NCBI GenBank assembly: GCA_030535295.1
Contig: JAUMXK010000015.1
Location: forward strand, 1-39,461
Direction: 5' to 3'
Source of the DNA: Eubacteriales bacterium
GTDB taxonomy: Bacteria > Bacillota > Clostridia > Lachnospirales > Vallitaleaceae
DNA length: 39,461 nt
Position numbers and translations under genes: made by a program
Shown here: piece after piece, positions 32,074 through 39,461 of the stretch
How positions within the stretch are numbered: position 1 is the first letter of the stretch
Layout: every line of letters begins with the position of its first letter
Notes under the pieces: model-generated
Database searches by the model: none
Seen by the model: only the letters and a program-made list of their open reading frames with translations
What the model was told of the DNA's origin: nothing

Positions 32074-33064
32074 CTATCTCGTCACCTCCGCCTCTGGAAA
32101 TAACAATTTCTTGGGCATCTTCCAACTTACGAATGACACCGACAATACTTTGTTGTGCTTCTTCGATATCCTTGAGTCGAACCGGTCCCATAAATTCCAT
32201 TTCTTCTTTAATCATTGCCGCCAGACGTTTCGACAAGTTCTTAAAGATAAGGCCTTGAATCTCTTCGCTTTGTCCTTTCAGGGCAACCGACAGAACATTA
32301 TTATCGACTTCACGCAATACTCTTTGTACCGAACGGTCGTCCAAGGTAAGAATATCTTCAAAGACAAACATTTTCTTATGGATTTCTTCGGCCAGTTCTG
32401 CATCTTCAATCTCCAAAGTTTCCATAATATGTTTTTCCGTCGCACGGTCAGCAGAGTTTAAGATATCGACCACTGCCTCGATACCGCCGACCAAGGTGTA
32501 ATCCTGGGTCACCAGAGAAGACAGCTTTCTTTCCAAAATATCCTCCACATCTTTTATCACATCCGGACTGGTTCTATCCATTCTCGCAATTCTACGGGCG
32601 ATATCCGCCTGCTTTTCCATCGGTAGAGCCGCCAAAACCATAGAAGCCTGATTGGCATTCAAATACGATAAAATCAAAGCAATGGTTTGGTTGTGCTCGT
32701 CCTGGATAAAGTTCAGTAATTGAGCCGGCTCGGTTTTTCGAATAAATTCAAACGGTTTTACTTGCAAGGAAGAAGTCAATCTACCGATTACTTCCATTGC
32801 TTTATCCATACCCAATGCCTTTTCCAAAATATCTTTGGCATAGCCGATACCGCCTTCGCTGATATACTGCTGCGCCAGACAAATTTCATAAAATTCATTC
32901 AGCAAATCTTCTTTTTGATCAGAGCTAATCGTCCTGGTGTTGGCAATTTCCAAGGTCAACTGCTCAATTTCATCTTCTTTTAGGTATTTAAAAATTTCCG
33001 ATGAGCGCTCCGGCCCCAAAGAAATCAACAAAGCCGCTGCTTTTTGAACCCCTCTTAATTCCAT
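32066..33064 (-). CDS. fliG: Flagellar motor switch protein FliG
   Basis: FliG is the torque-bearing ring between FliF and FliM. The 332-residue protein has the three-domain layout. The N-terminal domain has GVQKAAALLISLGPERSSEIF. The middle ARM domain has LSYLNANQASMVLAALP. The C-terminal domain has the motor helix EDILTLDDRSVQRVLREVD, whose charged residues contact MotA. The GPVRLKDIEEAQQ end is standard. It lies four bases after fliF, and its last eight bases overlap fliH. All conserved charged residues of the motor helix appear intact. Confidence 0.98.
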   Translation of the reverse strand: MELRGVQKAAALLISLGPERSSEIFKYLKEDEIEQLTLEIANTRTISSDQKEDLLNEFYEICLAQQYISEGGIGYAKDILEKALGMDKAMEVIGRLTSSLQVKPFEFIRKTEPAQLLNFIQDEHNQTIALILSYLNANQASMVLAALPMEKQADIARRIARMDRTSPDVIKDVEDILERKLSSLVTQDYTLVGGIEAVVDILNSADRATEKHIMETLEIEDAELAEEIHKKMFVFEDILTLDDRSVQRVLREVDNNVLSVALKGQSEEIQGLIFKNLSKRLAAMIKEEMEFMGPVRLKDIEEAQQSIVGVIRKLEDAQEIVISRGGGDEIVV

Positions 33065-33068
33065 ATTA

Positions 33069-34673
33069 TCAGCCTCCCCATTGATCGTTCAACCAGTTGC
33101 GCAGCAAGGTTGCCGCCGCTTCCGGATTTTCGTCTACAAATTTCTCTACTTGAATACGAACTTCGGATTTGTATTCCACAATCGGTTCCTTCGGTTCTTC
33201 TTCCATTTTGGTGCTTTCCAAAAGTTCTTCCACGGAAAGCTCCGGCTCGGTCTTGACCACTTCCACCGGTCTGGTACCGAGGAAAATGGCAATGGCAAGC
33301 AAAATAACCATCAAGGCAATAATGCCGAGCAGAATATAATCTTGAACGACATTCTTGCTTGGTACTTTGTCAATAAATTTAGGCACTTCATATGCCAGAA
33401 CCGCCGGATTCGGAATATTATTGGTCGCACCGGAAATCAGTGCCACAATATCCGGATCTACTTCCAATTTCTTTCTGGCACTGTTTTGGTCTTTAAAGTC
33501 TTCCCAACTGATTTCTTGCAAAGCACCTTGGCTTTCTAAAAGAGCCTGATCATAGACTTTAAATTTATTCAATACGACTGCAATACTGGACTCTTTATAG
33601 TCAATCGCACCATTGGGGCGATATACTGTTGATTTTTCGCTATCCACTTTGTACTGTGTTCTGCTTTCTTCCGTAGTGGAATTGGAATTTCCTGACGGAG
33701 TAAGAAATGTAGATGGCGTTTCTTGATTGGCATCTGTGCCGACCGGATTGGCATTTTCGGTATTGGACGTTTCGACATTGCGAATTTCTTCTTCCGAAGG
33801 AATTCCTTTGACCGTCCCATCCAATGGACGATATTTTTCCGATACAATAGTTGCTTCACTAAAGTCAATCTTTAAATCCACAGTAACAAAGGCATCATCA
33901 TATTCTCCTCTGGAGAGCAAAATGGAACGCACCTTTTGTTGAATAAATAATTCTTGCTGCATTTTATAATCGGTATTGCCGTTGATGCCGTTTAACGTAC
34001 CGACTGCATCACCGTCATAAAGCAAACGTCCTGTGGTATCAATAATGGAAATATGATTCTTGTCCAAGCTTTTGACATATTTTGCCACCAAAGAAACAAT
34101 GCCCAAAACTTGTTTTTCTGTAATTTCATCTTTTAATTTCAAAACAATTGAGGCAGAAGCCGGAGTTTGGTCATCCAGAACCGTTCTCTCTTGGTCCGCC
34201 ATCACAATTGCCACATCCGCATCTGTGACAACATCCAACAATTCAATGCTTTTTTCCAACTCACTTTGTAAAAACAGCTTTTGCTTTAATCGCTTTTCTT
34301 CCTGTGTCATAGTCAAACTATTTTCAAAAAGCTTATCATAATCAATTTGATCCGCTGTCAAAATTCCTGCTTTTTGTAAAGCCAAGGTGGCATTTTGCCT
34401 TTGACTGCGCTCAATATATATTGCGGTTGCATTATTATCAATAGTATATAGTATGTTTTCCGAGTCAAACACTTCTTTCATTGCATTGACACGAGCAGGA
34501 TCCATATTGCGCTCAAGCAGGACATATTGCGGACGACTCAAATACATTACCAATGCCGCTATGGCAACAATAGCTACTGCCGCTATGGCAATCATTTGAA
34601 TTTTCTGCTTACGCTCAAATTGATTCCAGATTTTAGTGATTTGATCCGATATACGGGTTATAAAAACTGGCAT
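33069..34673 (-). CDS. fliF: Flagellar MS-ring protein FliF
   Basis: FliF forms the MS ring that starts flagellar assembly. The 534-residue protein has an N-terminal membrane helix (about 26-45), then two ring-building motifs (YscJ/FliF domain, with RVNAMKEVFDSENILY and the NATLALQKAGIL segment). A long Asn/Thr/Ser-rich loop occupies about 290-350, and a second membrane helix 446-466. The C-terminal tail (IQVEKFVDENPEAAATLLRNWL) binds FliG. Its start ATG 34673 follows GAGGTG. The 66-base gap to fliE shows no convincing promoter. Length is within the family range. Confidence 0.97.
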   Translation of the reverse strand: MPVFITRISDQITKIWNQFERKQKIQMIAIAAVAIVAIAALVMYLSRPQYVLLERNMDPARVNAMKEVFDSENILYTIDNNATAIYIERSQRQNATLALQKAGILTADQIDYDKLFENSLTMTQEEKRLKQKLFLQSELEKSIELLDVVTDADVAIVMADQERTVLDDQTPASASIVLKLKDEITEKQVLGIVSLVAKYVKSLDKNHISIIDTTGRLLYDGDAVGTLNGINGNTDYKMQQELFIQQKVRSILLSRGEYDDAFVTVDLKIDFSEATIVSEKYRPLDGTVKGIPSEEEIRNVETSNTENANPVGTDANQETPSTFLTPSGNSNSTTEESRTQYKVDSEKSTVYRPNGAIDYKESSIAVVLNKFKVYDQALLESQGALQEISWEDFKDQNSARKKLEVDPDIVALISGATNNIPNPAVLAYEVPKFIDKVPSKNVVQDYILLGIIALMVILLAIAIFLGTRPVEVVKTEPELSVEELLESTKMEEEPKEPIVEYKSEVRIQVEKFVDENPEAAATLLRNWLNDQWGG

Positions 34674-34739
34674 TTCTACACCTCAAATATAATAGCTCTG
34701 ATTGGTGACAACTTCAGGTAATTTAAATAATTCAAAACA

Positions 34740-35048
34740 TTATACCTGCAAACGCATAATCTCATTATATGCTTCTAAAATAGTATTTCTTAATTGGACG
34801 GTGAACTGCAAAGAAGCGTTGGCGATTTCCTGTGCCGCATTCACTTCTGCAATATCTTCCACTTTTCCCAGCGCAAAGTCAATTCCTTTTTGATTCGCCG
34901 CTTTTATCAGCTCGTTTGTCGAGGATACTTGGTTTTGGATGGCCTTGCTTAAGAAGTCACCAAAATTGACTCCCTGCTCTTTCGGCTTAGCACCAAGTGT
35001 TTCCAGCATTTTCGTTTCTAAGCCTGCCGGTCCGATTCGATAAATCAT
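34740..35048 (-). CDS. fliE: Flagellar rod-MS ring junction protein FliE
   Basis: FliE links the MS ring to the rod and is exported early. The 102-residue protein has the usual size and shows VNFGDFLSKAIQNQVSSTNEL, EDIAEVNAAQEIANASLQFTVQLRN and the C-terminal AYNEIMRLQV, the diagnostic FliE ending. It starts at ATG 35048 after AGGAGG, 11 bases after flgC, and precedes fliF as in B. subtilis. Confidence 0.96.
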   Translation of the reverse strand: MIYRIGPAGLETKMLETLGAKPKEQGVNFGDFLSKAIQNQVSSTNELIKAANQKGIDFALGKVEDIAEVNAAQEIANASLQFTVQLRNTILEAYNEIMRLQV

Positions 35049-35059
35049 ATATTTCCTCC

Positions 35060-35500
35060 TTATTTACCAATTTCCATTGCTTTGGCAATCATTGCCTTTG
35101 TTGCGTTAAAGGCTGTTACATTGGCTTCAAAAGAACGATGCGCCGAGATTAGGTCTGTCATTTCCTGAACTACATTTACATTTGGGTAAGTCACATAGCC
35201 TTCTTCATTCGCATCCGGATGATGCGGTTCATAGACTGTGGTGTACGGTGATTTATCCTCAACAATGCGAGAAACTTTGACACCACCATTTCCCTCTTTA
35301 TTCATAAAGCCGGTTAAAACATCTTTAAAATCCGTTCTTCTTTGTAGAGTTTCGAATAAAACGGTTTGTCTACGGTAAGCTTTCCCGTTGGCAGCCCTTG
35401 TTGTCTTGACATTCGCCAGATTTTGGGCAATGATATCCGCACGTAATCTTTGTGCCGTCATGCCGGAGGCACTGATTTTTAGAGTGTCAAAATAAGCCAT
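35060..35500 (-). CDS. flgC: Flagellar proximal rod protein FlgC
   Basis: FlgC is one of the proximal rod subunits. The 146-residue protein has the N-terminal rod motif LKISASGMTAQRLRADIIAQNLANV and the C-terminal coiled segment MTDLISAHRSFEANVTAFNATKAM, with PNVNVVQEM between. It is the usual length. It starts 19 bases after flgB and continues the codY-flgB-flgC-fliE order. Confidence 0.97.
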   Translation of the reverse strand: MAYFDTLKISASGMTAQRLRADIIAQNLANVKTTRAANGKAYRRQTVLFETLQRRTDFKDVLTGFMNKEGNGGVKVSRIVEDKSPYTTVYEPHHPDANEEGYVTYPNVNVVQEMTDLISAHRSFEANVTAFNATKAMIAKAMEIGK

Positions 35501-35519
35501 TTTAGCTCCTTTCCATCAA

Positions 35520-35897
35520 CTAACGATTCATCACCATTTTTAAACGCGAAAAATTATAATTCATTTGGTTCACCAATGCCTGAAAGCGCAAACTGTTCTC
35601 TGCCGAATAGGCCATTTCGGTGTCCATGTCCACATTGTTTCCGTCCCAACGGTAGCTTAAATTGGCTTTGTCTACAAAAACTTCCGGTTTCACTTTCTCC
35701 AGCTTGGACAAATTGATACGATGCTTGTGATCGACCGCCTTACGCAGCTCGTCTTCAAACTTAATGTCCAAGCGTTTATAGCCGGCTACATCCTTGTTGG
35801 CAATGTTGTGATTAATCAGTTTATTTCTCTGCCAGGCCGCATCTATTGCTTTCCGATAAAGGGCAACTTCCGCTCCTGCAATCAACCCGTTTGCCAT
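35520..35897 (-). CDS. flgB: Flagellar proximal rod protein FlgB
   Basis: FlgB forms the base of the rod. The 125-residue protein has the rod N-terminal region RKAIDAAWQRNKLINHNIANKDVAGYK, a middle segment with the typical NNVDMDTEMAY, and a helical C-terminus FQALVNQMNYNFSRLKM. It is the first flagellar gene of the operon and starts 28 bases after codY at ATG 35897 after AAGGAGG. No separate promoter is visible in this gap, so it is read from the codY promoter. Confidence 0.96.
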   Translation of the reverse strand: MANGLIAGAEVALYRKAIDAAWQRNKLINHNIANKDVAGYKRLDIKFEDELRKAVDHKHRINLSKLEKVKPEVFVDKANLSYRWDGNNVDMDTEMAYSAENSLRFQALVNQMNYNFSRLKMVMNR

Positions 35898-35925
35898 ATA
35901 TCCTCCTTTTCAATCTTCCAAAAGA

Positions 35926-36696
35926 TTATGCCAAGATACTCAATTCTCTCAATAAGTTTTCATTTACCACGCTGATAAAGGTACCTTTCATGCCCAAAGA
36001 ACGGGTTTCAATGACACCTGCCGATTCCAGTTTTCTTAGTCCATTGACGATGACCGAACGAGTGATTCCCGCTTTATCAGCTACTTTGGAAGCAATCAGC
36101 ACACCTTCATTGCCTTCCAGCTCTTGGAAAATATGACGAACTGCATCTTGCTCGGAGAAAGAAAGTGTAGAAATCGCCGAGCGTACCATGTTTTGCTTTC
36201 TGGTTTCTTCCGATTCCTCTTGATTAATCGAGCGGATGATTTCAAGGCCAACGACAGTTGCGGAATACTCCGCCAAAATCAAATCATCAATCATATATTC
36301 CTGGCGCAGGCGATACAGGAAAATGGTTCCCAATCTTTCTCCTGCGATATCCACCGGAATGGCAAGTCCCAAATAACCTTGCTCGGTAATACCTTCGCTA
36401 AAACCCAGAGTTACCAAATTGATATTTTCCTTGGTAGACAAAATATTCAGCAATCTTTCATTCAGCTTTTCATTGATGTATTCACCGGATTTGGTGGTCA
36501 AAAATTGATCAATAATCGGAATATTGTGTCTTTCATACGAAGCCAACAATTTTCCTTTTTTACTTACAATCAATACGGTCGAATCCAATACTTCACTCAT
36601 TACTTCCGATATATCGGAAAATTCAATTCTTTCATCACCGGTTCCCTGTAATAATCGATTGATCTTTCTGGTCTTATCTAATAACTGTACACTCAT
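35926..36696 (-). CDS. codY: GTP- and amino-acid-responsive regulator CodY
   Basis: CodY represses or activates many genes when GTP and branched-chain amino acids are plentiful. The 256-residue protein has the full length of the family: an N-terminal GAF domain that binds isoleucine (about 1-155), a linker helix, and a C-terminal winged helix-turn-helix with the near-invariant ASKVADKAGITRSVIVN GLRKLESAGVIE and SLGMKGTFI. It starts at ATG 36696 after TAGGAGG, 106 bases after a consensus promoter (-10 at 36802-36807). Being the first gene of the flagellar operon, as in B. subtilis, places motility genes next to nutrient control. Confidence 0.98.
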   Translation of the reverse strand: MSVQLLDKTRKINRLLQGTGDERIEFSDISEVMSEVLDSTVLIVSKKGKLLASYERHNIPIIDQFLTTKSGEYINEKLNERLLNILSTKENINLVTLGFSEGITEQGYLGLAIPVDIAGERLGTIFLYRLRQEYMIDDLILAEYSATVVGLEIIRSINQEESEETRKQNMVRSAISTLSFSEQDAVRHIFQELEGNEGVLIASKVADKAGITRSVIVNGLRKLESAGVIETRSLGMKGTFISVVNENLLRELSILA

Positions 36697-36801
36697 GTTT
36701 TTCCTCCTAACAAAAACTTCTCCGTAATTTTCTATCTTTTTCTGTTTGTTTTCTCAATCTATTGATGAAGATCATCGGACTTTTTCTTTCCATTACTCTT
36801 A

Positions 36802-36830
36802 ATTATACTCGAATTCGACTTTTATTTCAA
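36802..36830 (-). promoter_or_regulatory. Sigma-A-type promoter for the codY-flagellar operon
   Basis: On the minus strand TTGAAA (36830-36825) and a perfect TATAAT (36807-36802) are separated by exactly 17 bases. It sits in the 225-base gap between topA and codY, and transcription would begin near 36795, about 98 bases before the codY start. It is the best match to consensus in the window and likely drives the whole 34-kb unit. Confidence 0.88.
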
Positions 36831-36845
36831 CCGAAATAGAGGATT

Positions 36846-36858
36846 AACTCTTTGAGTT
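36846..36858. repeat. Small inverted repeat upstream of the codY promoter
   Basis: AACTC (36846-36850) and GAGTT (36854-36858) form an inverted repeat with a TTT spacer, 15 bases upstream of the -35 box. There is no U-run, so it is not a terminator for topA. It could be an operator or activator site; its owner cannot be told from sequence. Confidence 0.35.
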
Positions 36859-36921
36859 TTGTCCGTTCCATAATAGATTTTTACAATTTTTCACACTTTT
36901 CCAGCTCCAAATCGGAATGGC

Positions 36922-39003
36922 TTAATTCTCGTCTGAATAATCCTCAATATGTTTGCAAGTTTCATTGGAACATAAGATTTTCTTGCCTTTTTTAAACATC
37001 ATGGAATTACAAAGACTGCATTTTTTAGCAACCGGCTCATTCCAAACCATGAAATCACATTCCGGATTGTTGGCACATCCAAAATAACGACGACCTTTTT
37101 TGGTTTTTTTGATTTGAACAGCTCCGTCACATTTCGGACAACGCACATTCGGCAGTTCTTCAAAGTACGGTTTGGTGTGACTGCACTCAGGAAAACCGGG
37201 GCAGGCAAGGAATTTTCCGTATTTACTCAACTTAATTACCATGTGCCTTCCGCATTTTTCACATAATATATCGGTCTCTTCGTCTTTTATCTCAACCTTT
37301 TCTAATTCTTTTTCTGCTTTTTCTACATCTTGCACTAATTCCGGATAAAAAGAGCGCAATGGTTCTCGCCAATCTGCATTTCCTTCCTCAATTTTATCCA
37401 ATTTTTCTTCCAATTCCGCTGTAAAATCTATATTGACGATATCGTCAAAATATTTTGTGATAATATCATCTACAATTTCACCAAGTTCGGTCGGGAAGAA
37501 TGCTTTTTGTTCCTTGGCCACATATCCTCTTGCCAAAATAGTGCTTATCGTCGGTGCATAGGTGCTTGGACGACCAACCCCTTTTTCTTCCAAAAGTTTC
37601 ACCAGCGAGGCTTCCGTAAAGCGAGCCGGTGGCTGTGTAAAGTGTTGTTCCTGCAGAGCATCTTTCATTTCCAGCTCCATATCTTTGCTGACCCCTTTGA
37701 ATTCTTTAGCAGAAGAAGTATTTTCCTCTTCTTCGGCTTCTTGATATAATTTCAAATATCCTTCAAAAGTCAAGGTTTGACCGGAGGCACGATATTCATA
37801 TTTTCCCGCTTCAATAATTAGTCGCTTGGCGGCATATTCTGCCGAAGCCATTCGACTGGCAATAAATCTTCTCCAAATCAACTGATATAAACGAAATTGG
37901 TCTCGGCTGAGAGCATTTTTGATTTCATTTGGATTTAATTCCGGCATAGAAGGACGAATGGCTTCATGGGCATCTTGACTCCTGCCCTTGCTGTTTTCCT
38001 TCGGTAAGTCGGTACGCACAAAATTTTCACCAAAGTTTTCCCGAATATATTCCGTAGCCGCAATGGCCGCTTCTTCAGCCACTCTGGTCGAATCGGTTCT
38101 CAAATAAGTAATCAAACCGATCGTTCCCATTCCGGGAATGTCGATGCCTTCATACAGTTGTTGTGCCACTCGCATGGTCTTAGCCGTGGTAAAATTGAGA
38201 GCTTTGGCCGCTTCTTGCTGAAGGGTACTGGTCTTAAACGGCAGCGGTGCATTTCGCTTTCTACTGCTCTCTTTGATATCCGTAATGATAATTTTTTCTT
38301 TTTTTGTCTTTTTGACAATGTCCTGCACTTCTTTTTCCGAAGTCAATTCTTTCTTTTTTCCGTCAATTCCGTAAAAATCGGCATGGAACTTGACCTTGCT
38401 CTTACTGTTGGTCAATTGCAGCTGCAATGTCCAATATTCTTGCGGCAAAAAGGCTTCAATTTCTTTTTCCCTGTCACAAATCAAATGCAAGGCAACGGAT
38501 TGTACTCTGCCGGCGGACAATCCTTTCTTGACTTTCGCCCACAGGAGCGGACTGATTTTATATCCTACAATTCTGTCTAACACTCTTCTGGCTTGTTGCG
38601 CATCAACCAAGTCCATATCAATTTGGCGTGCTTTTTTGATAGAAGAAGATACTGCCTGCTTGGTGATTTCGTTGAAAGTAATCCGATAAATCGGTACTCT
38701 GGTGCTTTCCAGTATGGTTTGCAAATGCCAGGAAATCGCTTCTCCCTCACGGTCGGGGTCAGTTGCCAGATAGATTTTATCCGCTTTCTTGGCTTCTTTT
38801 TTCAATTTGGCAATCAAAGGCCCTTTCCCTCTGATTGTGATATACTTCGGCTCAAAATCATCCTCCGGCGAAACTCCCATGCTACTTTTCGGCAAATCTC
38901 TGACATGCCCCATAGATGCTTCCACGGCATAGTTCTTCCCCAAAAATTTTTTTATGGTTTTCGCCTTTGCCGGCGATTCCACGATGACCAAATTCTTCGC
39001 CAT
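36922..39003 (-). CDS. topA: DNA topoisomerase I
   Basis: This type IA enzyme relaxes negative supercoils using a single-strand break. The 693-residue protein has an N-terminal TOPRIM domain with Glu9 (IVESPAKAKTI) and Asp82/Asp84 (TDPDREGEAI), and the active-site Tyr300 in GLITYLRTDSTRV. The GLSAGRVQSVAL and GVGRPSTYAPTI motifs of the toroidal core follow. The C-terminus has three four-Cys zinc-ribbon modules, from about residue 585: CEKC/CPGFPEC, CPKC/CANNPEC and CSLC/CSNETC. Start ATG 39003 follows AGGAGG. It follows dprA and precedes codY; in B. subtilis trmFO, xerC and hslVU lie between topA and codY but are missing here. Confidence 0.98.
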   Translation of the reverse strand: MAKNLVIVESPAKAKTIKKFLGKNYAVEASMGHVRDLPKSSMGVSPEDDFEPKYITIRGKGPLIAKLKKEAKKADKIYLATDPDREGEAISWHLQTILESTRVPIYRITFNEITKQAVSSSIKKARQIDMDLVDAQQARRVLDRIVGYKISPLLWAKVKKGLSAGRVQSVALHLICDREKEIEAFLPQEYWTLQLQLTNSKSKVKFHADFYGIDGKKKELTSEKEVQDIVKKTKKEKIIITDIKESSRKRNAPLPFKTSTLQQEAAKALNFTTAKTMRVAQQLYEGIDIPGMGTIGLITYLRTDSTRVAEEAAIAATEYIRENFGENFVRTDLPKENSKGRSQDAHEAIRPSMPELNPNEIKNALSRDQFRLYQLIWRRFIASRMASAEYAAKRLIIEAGKYEYRASGQTLTFEGYLKLYQEAEEEENTSSAKEFKGVSKDMELEMKDALQEQHFTQPPARFTEASLVKLLEEKGVGRPSTYAPTISTILARGYVAKEQKAFFPTELGEIVDDIITKYFDDIVNIDFTAELEEKLDKIEEGNADWREPLRSFYPELVQDVEKAEKELEKVEIKDEETDILCEKCGRHMVIKLSKYGKFLACPGFPECSHTKPYFEELPNVRCPKCDGAVQIKKTKKGRRYFGCANNPECDFMVWNEPVAKKCSLCNSMMFKKGKKILCSNETCKHIEDYSDEN

Positions 39004-39127
39004 ATATCCTCCTATTTCTTGTTTCCTTATATTTTCTTTTCTGAATTGTCAAATCTCACAATCACTGATTGCAACTATCTATCTTTTCGTCAGATAAATC
39101 CGGTTGCTTTCGCTTTCGCACAGGTTT

Positions 39128-39162
39128 TAGGAAACTTGCAGCTAAGCGGTAGGTAACTTGCA
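39128..39162. repeat. Two near-identical 13-bp direct repeats upstream of topA
   Basis: TAGGAAACTTGCA (39128-39140) and TAGGTAACTTGCA (39150-39162) differ at one base and are spaced 22 bases start to start, two helical turns apart. They lie just downstream of the candidate topA -10 box, so a dimeric protein bound here could control topA. The same DNA would also be in the 5' end of the topA RNA. The binder is unknown. Confidence 0.4.
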
Positions 39163-39178
39163 ACATAACTTATTTTAG

Positions 39179-39205
39179 AATATACCATTTTTTCATTTTA
39201 TACAA
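39179..39205 (-). promoter_or_regulatory. Candidate promoter for topA
   Basis: On the minus strand TATATT (39184-39179) has an upstream TG, giving an extended -10 (TGgTATATT). TTGTAT (39205-39200) is a -35-like box only 15 bases away, short of the preferred 17. An extended -10 may tolerate this. It sits in the 279-base gap between dprA and topA, about 175 bases before the topA start. Confidence 0.42.
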
Positions 39206-39282
39206 GATTTTTTTCTGTATTTTCCGATTTTTTAGCAAAATCCTTTGATTTCGGTTGTTTTTAACAAAATAATCGCAACTCT

Positions 39283-39461
39283 CTATTGCCGCAGCACATA
39301 GTAGCCTGCCGCAATTTGTTCAATTTCAGCCTTCAACTCTAGCTGAAGTAAGATTAATTGCAACTCTCCCTGCTCTAAATTTGTTTTTTCTAAGATTCTC
39401 TCAATATAAATCGGCTCAATTCCGATTTGTTCATATACCCTTTTTTCATTTTCTTCTAAAT
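39283..39461 (-). CDS. dprA: DNA processing protein DprA, C-terminal end (partial)
   Basis: The window cuts this gene; only about 59 C-terminal residues are visible, ending at TAG (39283-39285). They read as a winged-helix domain: EKRVYEQIGIEPIYIERIL, then TNLEQGELQLILLQLELKA and IEQIAAGYYVLRQ. This matches the C-terminal domain of DprA/Smf, whose fold has the pattern helix, helix, strand pair ending with G-x-Y. The Rossmann-fold part that binds single-stranded DNA and RecA lies outside the window. In B. subtilis smf (dprA) is directly upstream of topA, as here, which supports the call. No clear terminator follows. Confidence 0.88.
   Translation of the reverse strand, partial: LEENEKRVYEQIGIEPIYIERILEKTNLEQGELQLILLQLELKAEIEQIAAGYYVLRQ

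Noticed and set aside
34674-34739. Possible promoter in the fliE-fliF gap (TTGTCA and TATATT)
   Set aside because: The boxes are only 14 bases apart and no extended -10 is present.
36727-36745. A CodY-box-like AATTTTCT upstream of codY
   Set aside because: Only the left half fits the AATTTTCWGAAAATT consensus; about five of fifteen bases mismatch.
1-39461. CRISPR arrays, insertion sequences, tRNA or rRNA genes
   Set aside because: No repeat-spacer pattern, transposase motif, terminal inverted repeats around a gene, or RNA gene signatures were seen on either strand.

Overview
The window looks like the chromosome of a motile, low-GC Gram-positive bacterium, most likely a Clostridia member and plausibly Lachnospiraceae-like. 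The evidence is AT-rich DNA, strong AGGAGG ribosome-binding sites, TTGaaa/TATAAT-type promoters, the presence of CodY, FliY, CheC and CheD, and a gene order matching the Bacillus subtilis dprA-topA-codY-fla/che-sigD-swrB-rpsB-tsf neighbourhood. The genus assignment is inference.

Layout. Positions 1-880 are AT-rich and hold only small, probably decaying minus-strand ORFs for membrane proteins with Cys-x2-Cys motifs, then the promoter and structured leader of rpsB. rpsB (880-1629) and tsf (1747-2670) run on the plus strand, with a hairpin between them and a strong terminator after tsf. Everything else is on the minus strand and is read from the right end: the 3' end of dprA, then topA, then one run of 41 closely packed genes from codY (36696) to a small membrane-anchored protein ending at 2804, about 34 kb. 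A consensus sigma-A-like promoter lies before codY and an intrinsic terminator follows the last gene.

The long operon builds and steers the flagellum roughly in assembly order: rod and basal body (flgB, flgC, fliE, fliF), switch and export ATPase (fliG, fliH, fliI, fliJ), hook and hook length (ylxF-like, fliK, flgD, a TIGR02530-type gene, flgE), motor (flbD/swrD-like, motA, motB, fliL), switch (fliM, fliY), cheY, export gate (fliO, fliP, fliQ, fliR, flhB, flhA), placement (flhF, flhG), a PilZ c-di-GMP receptor, chemotaxis (cheB, cheA, cheW, cheC, cheD), the motility sigma factor, fapA, and three little-known genes. Flagellin, filament cap, flgM, cheR and receptors are absent here and must be elsewhere.

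Points that stand out: a second sigma-A-like promoter behind a large hairpin upstream of flbD-motA-motB; rpsB-tsf converging on the operon instead of following it as in B. subtilis; several uncharacterised operon members (93, 102 and 192 aa proteins and a SwrB-like protein); and a tandem pair of degenerate Cys-pair membrane ORFs near the left end. I saw no mobile element, CRISPR array, tRNA or rRNA. The most likely places for undescribed biology are the small conserved-looking operon members around sigD.
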